From assembly GCA_018268695.1 (NCBI GenBank), contig JAFDWD010001013.1, forward strand, positions 1 to 8,593: a DNA stretch of 8,593 nt, read 5' to 3'. The translations under genes were made by a program, and so were the position numbers. Shown here piece after piece: positions 6,514 through 8,593 of the stretch. Origin of the DNA: Actinomycetota bacterium. Its GTDB lineage: Bacteria > Actinomycetota > Thermoleophilia > Solirubrobacterales > 70-9. The notes under the pieces were generated by a model. The model was not told the origin of the DNA. It saw only the letters and a list, made by a program, of their open reading frames with translations, and made no database searches. Position 1 is the first letter of the stretch. The number at the start of each line of letters is the position of its first letter.

Positions 6514-6813
6514 TTACGCCGCCATTCGTCCCAAGATGTCAACGAAGGAGATGATTTTCAGCACCTTTTCGCCGATCTTGATCTCCGTACCGGCGTATTT
6601 GCTGAACAGGATGGTATCTCCGACCTTGTAGTCAGTCTTCACCAGCTTGCCGTCGATGAACTGACCGACCGAGATGGCTGCGATCTTGGCCTTCTCGGTT
6701 TCCTCTTGAGAGGTTTCCGGAAGTATGATGCCGCCCTCTGTAACGGAGTCGGCCTCGAATGGATGAATGAGGACCCTGCCGATGGCAGGCTCGAAGCTAG
6801 CCACGGGAGCCAC
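6514..6813 (-). CDS. groES: GroES-like co-chaperonin (Cpn10)
   Basis: The product caps the GroEL folding chamber. From a GTG start at 6813 it has 99 residues, the usual GroES length. Recognisable features in order are the first strand F-E-P-A-I-G-R-V-L-I-H-P, matching the family's R-P-L-x-D-R-V-x-V; the mobile-loop region TEGGIILPETSQEETEKAKI, whose G-G-I-I-L-P is the hydrophobic tripeptide region that docks on GroEL; the roof/loop IAAISVGQF; the conserved KVGDTILFSKYAGTEIKI; and the C-terminal LKIISFVDILGRM. No GroEL lies in the window, so it would work with the host GroEL, as T4 gp31 does for the T4 capsid protein. GTG 6804 (96 residues) and ATG 6843 (109 residues) are alternative starts; none has a strong ribosome binding site. 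The start overlaps the previous gene by 17 bases. Confidence 0.88.
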   Translation of the reverse strand: MAPVASFEPAIGRVLIHPFEADSVTEGGIILPETSQEETEKAKIAAISVGQFIDGKLVKTDYKVGDTILFSKYAGTEIKIGEKVLKIISFVDILGRMAA

Positions 6814-7120
6814 GGTACTCGACCAGAGGGACACCGGGACCATTACCGAACTTCGACGCACGGATCGAAAGATGTTCCGGGCTCCAGGTGCTGATGATGT
6901 GAGCCGCCTTGACGGCATCAGCCTCGCTCTCATAGCGAAGGTACTGGCAGCTTTGACCGGCCGGATAGACAGCGAAATGGAGGTCCACCTTCCTGCTATC
7001 GGATTCAGCTACAAGCCCTGCGCGCTTCTTTCTGAACTCTCGGCGTACTTCTTCCACGGCTGCGTCCTCTTCCCGGAGTAGGGCTCTGAACTCAGAACGT
7101 AGCTGCCGACGCTTATCCAC
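6797..7120 (-). CDS. Hypothetical phage protein with basic helical N-terminus
   Basis: This 107-residue protein is not recognised. Residues 1-42 are highly charged and helical (RSEFRALLREEDAAVEEVRR), likely a coiled coil. Residues 45-100 look like a small mixed alpha/beta domain (KVDLHFAVYPAGQSCQYLRY, then an Ala-rich helix and PEHLSIRASKF). The start is GTG at 7120 with a perfect GGAGG five bases upstream, which makes this start convincing. It overlaps the preceding gene by eight bases and the following GroES gene by about 17 bases, so it belongs to the same coupled set. A partner or substrate of the co-chaperonin is possible from position alone, but nothing in the sequence shows it. Confidence 0.65.
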   Translation of the reverse strand: MDKRRQLRSEFRALLREEDAAVEEVRREFRKKRAGLVAESDSRKVDLHFAVYPAGQSCQYLRYESEADAVKAAHIISTWSPEHLSIRASKFGNGPGVPLVEYRGSRG

Positions 7121-7385
7121 GGGTGCCTCCTCGAACTCCCCGGCGTTTGGCTCGACTCATGATGCGGTCGAGCACAAGCGCCTGGAGTGTCTGAGTCTGC
7201 TTTGAGGACAACTCCTCGCCGCACTCAAGGCTGCGATAGAGCCCCGCTAGGGCCTTATCATCGTCGTCCACGAGACCGGCATAGTGAACCTGAGCGCCCG
7301 TGATCACCTTCATGGTCGATGATCGGTGAGTCTCAAGGATCTCGCCCTTGGTGCCCACTGGGTATGGCCTATGGAGATCGCTCAT
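7113..7385 (-). CDS. Hypothetical phage protein, 90 residues
   Basis: No family is recognised. The protein begins with a short beta-like region (PYPVGTKGEILETHRS) and continues with an acidic D-D-D-D-K stretch, then a helical part (ALAGLYRSLECGEELSSKQT) and a very basic end (RAKRRGVRGGTRG). The ATG at 7385 shares a base with the TAA of the preceding gene (TAATG), so translation is probably coupled. The stop lies eight bases inside the next gene. The basic tail could contact nucleic acid or another phage protein, which is inference. Compact size and tight packing support it being real. Confidence 0.6.
   Translation of the reverse strand: MSDLHRPYPVGTKGEILETHRSSTMKVITGAQVHYAGLVDDDDKALAGLYRSLECGEELSSKQTQTLQALVLDRIMSRAKRRGVRGGTRG
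7126..7130 (-). promoter_or_regulatory. Ribosome binding site deciding a GTG start
   Basis: GGAGG on the minus strand, five bases before the GTG at 7120, is the strongest Shine-Dalgarno in the window. It lies within the last codons of the preceding gene and fixes the start of the 107-residue gene. Confidence 0.75.
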
Positions 7386-8065
7386 TACTCGCCTGCCTCT
7401 GGGATCGCCAGGGCAATGAGCGTCATCAGGTCATCCACAGGAAGAGAGAACCGATCCGTTCCCGGCACCCACTGAATGATCTCCTTGCCTTCATTACCAT
7501 CGCCGGACTCTGCCTTGGTTGTCAAGGCAGTCGCCTTGCGGATCAACTCCTCAACCTCCTTGTCGGCACGACGCATAACAGAGGTCTCCGTGCCATCGAT
7601 ACTGAATGGCTCGCTTCCCCAGCGCCTTCCGTTGCCCTCAAGCACTATGACGACTTCAGAGCCGGTCCCAAGAGTGGGAATGACCTTCAGGCTTGCACCG
7701 GATAGTCCGGCCTCATCCCGATGCCATTGGTAGCAGAGGTCAAGTACCTCTTGCAACTGCTTGAAGGTACGCTCGTCACCGCAGTCGCATGTGGTTGCCT
7801 CCTCAGAGGCACGCTTGATCAGCCGTAGTATCGCCTTCTCAAAGTGAATTAGCTTGCGTGAACGACCACGGTCATCATAGGCAAGTAGCTTCTCCCGGTA
7901 GATACGGCCGTCCTCAGTGTGCAAGCTGACTCGGAAACAGGGGAGGTCGTCCTCTCCTACCTTGTCAATATTGATTACGGCCCCCGTTAGATCGAACTTC
8001 TTCAACTTCGACGCCATTACTACATTCATCAGCGCCTGCGTGCTCTGAACATCCATTGAACGCAT
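7385..8065 (-). CDS. Hypothetical phage protein, 226 residues, with Cys motif
   Basis: I do not recognise a family. Residues 15-80 look alpha/beta (KKFDLTGAVINIDKVGEDDL, then CFRVSLHTEDGRIYREKLLA). The next stretch, about 90-122, is helical and contains T-C-D-C-G-D-E-R and a later Cys (L-D-L-C-Y-Q-W-H). A C-x-C pair with downstream Cys/His could bind a metal or simply be structural. The second half has beta-like segments (LKVIPTLGTGSEVVIVLEG), a charged helix and an E-S-G-D-G-N-E-G loop. Start ATG 8065 shares a base with the preceding TAA (TAATG); a second in-frame ATG at 8056 is an alternative. There is no signal peptide or membrane segment. It is the largest unknown of the promoter-proximal block. 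Confidence 0.6.
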   Translation of the reverse strand: MRSMDVQSTQALMNVVMASKLKKFDLTGAVINIDKVGEDDLPCFRVSLHTEDGRIYREKLLAYDDRGRSRKLIHFEKAILRLIKRASEEATTCDCGDERTFKQLQEVLDLCYQWHRDEAGLSGASLKVIPTLGTGSEVVIVLEGNGRRWGSEPFSIDGTETSVMRRADKEVEELIRKATALTTKAESGDGNEGKEIIQWVPGTDRFSLPVDDLMTLIALAIPEAGE

Positions 8066-8451
8066 TAGAGGTTCACCTGGCCCTTGCGATCCTCATTGGC
8101 ACTGGCTTCCATCTCGCGCTTGAGCACATTCTCGGGGAGTTCCATTGCTCGATCAATCATCCCGTTCACATGAGCCTCAAGGATCGAAACGATCTCATCT
8201 GTGCTCAACTCGTCAGAGATCGTCATACGTCGCATGACGATGTATGCCTGCTTAGACGGGACTCGCAACTCCAGAGTGACCTGACTAAGGTCCCTTGCGA
8301 AGGTCCGCAGGGTCGCCGCCGGTAACCCGCGCTCCTCCAGTACCGCTGTCGTGAAGGCCGCGTTCATTGCTTCTCTGGGAGGAATGAGGTGCGGAGATAC
8401 AACACCACCGCGCGCATTGAATTCCTCGAAGGTCACTACCTCGATTCCCAT
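8065..8451 (-). CDS. Hypothetical phage protein, first full-length gene of the operon
   Basis: This 128-residue protein is not recognised. It begins MGIEVVTFEEFNARGGVVSP, then becomes largely helical, with a charged C-terminal part (MIDRAMELPENVLKREMEA) and a central segment of alternating residues (VTLELRVPSKQAYIVMRRMT) that looks like two beta strands. The start chosen is ATG 8451, which shares a base with the TGA of the 18-codon ORF ahead (TGATG). A GTG one codon earlier (8454) is also possible. It ends with TAA overlapping the next ATG. GGGTGAG just before the start can act as a weak ribosome binding site, but coupling to the mini-ORF looks more important. Confidence 0.6.
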   Translation of the reverse strand: MGIEVVTFEEFNARGGVVSPHLIPPREAMNAAFTTAVLEERGLPAATLRTFARDLSQVTLELRVPSKQAYIVMRRMTISDELSTDEIVSILEAHVNGMIDRAMELPENVLKREMEASANEDRKGQVNL

Positions 8452-8507
8452 CACTCACCCGCCTTGTCGATACCCGCCGTGGTCTCTGTTGCTGCATCTA
8501 CTGACAT
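8451..8507 (-). CDS. 18-codon leader mini-ORF at the operon head
   Basis: ATG 8507 has GAAAGG five bases upstream, a better site than that of the gene it precedes. It encodes MSVDAATETTAGIDKAGE and then TGA, which overlaps the next ATG by one base. The peptide is Ala/Thr-rich and acidic, without hydrophobic segments or runs of a single amino acid typical of attenuators. Its most likely job is to recruit ribosomes to the head of the operon and hand them on by termination-reinitiation; it may also be a real small protein. It is too short to judge by composition. Confidence 0.4.
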   Translation of the reverse strand: MSVDAATETTAGIDKAGE

Positions 8508-8512
8508 TCAAA

Positions 8513-8518
8513 CCTTTC
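8513..8518 (-). promoter_or_regulatory. Ribosome binding site of the mini-ORF
   Basis: GAAAGG on the minus strand lies five bases before ATG 8507. The site directly adjoins the inverted repeat at 8519-8545, so a protein bound there or a hairpin formed there could affect ribosome access. Confidence 0.5.
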
Positions 8519-8545
8519 GTAATGACATATGTCGTTTGTCATTAC
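8519..8545. repeat. Perfect 9-base inverted repeat, possible operator
   Basis: GTAATGACA (8519-8527) and TGTCATTAC (8537-8545) are perfect reverse complements separated by nine bases. Inside it GACATATGTC (8524-8533) is also a perfect palindrome, so the sequence TGTCA and its complement occur three times. This nested symmetry is typical of operators bound by dimeric repressors; it sits right against the first ribosome binding site. It could also form an RNA hairpin. Confidence 0.6.
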
Positions 8546-8560
8546 ATGGGCGTTACCCAT
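8546..8560. repeat. Short inverted repeat ATGGG-N5-CCCAT
   Basis: ATGGG (8546-8550) and CCCAT (8556-8560) are complementary around a five-base loop. It abuts the 8519-8545 repeat without a gap. On its own it is short enough to arise by chance; its interest lies in being part of a row of three. Confidence 0.35.
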
Positions 8561-8561
8561 C

Positions 8562-8593
8562 GGAATAAGGGTAGGGGTCGAAAACCTTATTCC
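8562..8593. repeat. Perfect 9-base inverted repeat at the right edge
   Basis: GGAATAAGG (8562-8570) and CCTTATTCC (8585-8593) are perfect reverse complements around a 14-base spacer. The arm reaches the window end, so it may be longer. No T-run follows it on the minus strand, and on the plus strand the end is not visible, so it is not called a terminator. It may be an operator, a leader hairpin or part of a bidirectional terminator beyond the edge. Confidence 0.5.

Larger units (their letters stand above)
8508..8593 (-). promoter_or_regulatory. Non-coding operon leader, probable promoter/operator region
   Basis: These 86 bases, AT-richer than the genes, are the only sizeable non-coding stretch in the window and lie directly upstream of the whole minus-strand operon. 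They carry three adjacent inverted repeats, listed separately. I could not settle on a -35/-10 pair: TGTAAT and TAATGA are weak -10 candidates without a convincing -35. The stretch continues beyond the right edge. Confidence 0.45.

Noticed and set aside
6514..6933. Longer 139-residue version of the GroES gene starting at ATG 6933
   Set aside because: The extra N-terminus is a frame shadow of the upstream gene, would overlap it by about 137 bases, and exceeds the normal GroES length; the GTG at 6813 gives the family length.
6797..8454. A defence or anti-defence island in the unknown block
   Set aside because: None of the four proteins shows a nuclease, ATPase, TIR, kinase or methyltransferase motif that I can see, so a defence role cannot be supported.
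8285..8497. Minus-strand frame of 70 residues in the region of the first operon gene
   Set aside because: It overlaps the better supported 128-residue gene in another frame, is Arg/Ser-rich, and lacks the tight stop-start linkage seen for the chosen frame.
8562..8593. Rho-independent terminator at the right edge
   Set aside because: The stem is AT-rich with a 14-base loop and is not followed by a T-run on the minus strand; the plus-strand continuation is outside the window.
1..8593. tRNA genes, CRISPR arrays, insertion sequences or attachment sites
   Set aside because: I saw no cloverleaf-like stretch, no regularly spaced repeats, no transposase and no integrase-linked repeat; the window is almost fully filled by minus-strand coding sequence.

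Overview
The window is a late-type region of a tailed double-stranded DNA bacteriophage (or a prophage, or a phage contig from an environmental sample). All supported genes lie on the minus strand and are read from right to left. The identification rests on a complete large terminase subunit, a bidomain peptidoglycan hydrolase, a GroES-type co-chaperonin and several small virion-like proteins. The DNA is moderately GC-rich by eye. Shine-Dalgarno sites are clear at several starts (GGAGG, GAGGA, GAAAGG). The combination of a lytic transglycosylase and an NlpC/P60 hydrolase would suit a Gram-positive, perhaps actinobacterial, host, but nothing here proves the host.

Layout in transcription order. 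(1) 8508-8593 is non-coding and holds three consecutive inverted repeats, probably the operator or leader of the operon. (2) An 18-codon mini-ORF (8451-8507) with a good ribosome binding site overlaps the next start. (3) Four genes of unknown function follow (8451-6797), joined by TGATG, TAATG, TAATG and an 8-base overlap. (4) A GroES-like co-chaperonin (6813-6514) and a 33-residue single-span membrane peptide (6508-6407) come next. (5) A ribbon-helix-helix protein (about 6378-6109) has no normal start codon in front of its DNA-binding beta strand. (6) A small basic protein (6096-5803), an HEXXH metallopeptidase-like protein (5802-4867) and a 635-residue SLT + NlpC/P60 lysin (4866-2959) follow. 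(7) The large terminase (2962-1418) comes next. (8) After it lie a coiled-coil protein (1398-1051), two beta-rich virion-like proteins (1051-749 and 739-53), and the start of a membrane protein that runs off the left edge (53-1).

The genes are packed with 1-8 base overlaps or gaps of 0 to about 20 bases, and no internal terminator or gap over 300 bases is visible. The whole window therefore looks like one polycistronic unit with extensive translational coupling. The plausible common theme is virion building and cell-wall passage: a co-chaperonin for folding a phage or host protein, wall-degrading and protein-degrading virion enzymes, the packaging motor, and surface-exposed beta-sandwich proteins. 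No portal, capsid, small terminase or tail tube gene is recognisable here, which makes the order around the terminase atypical.
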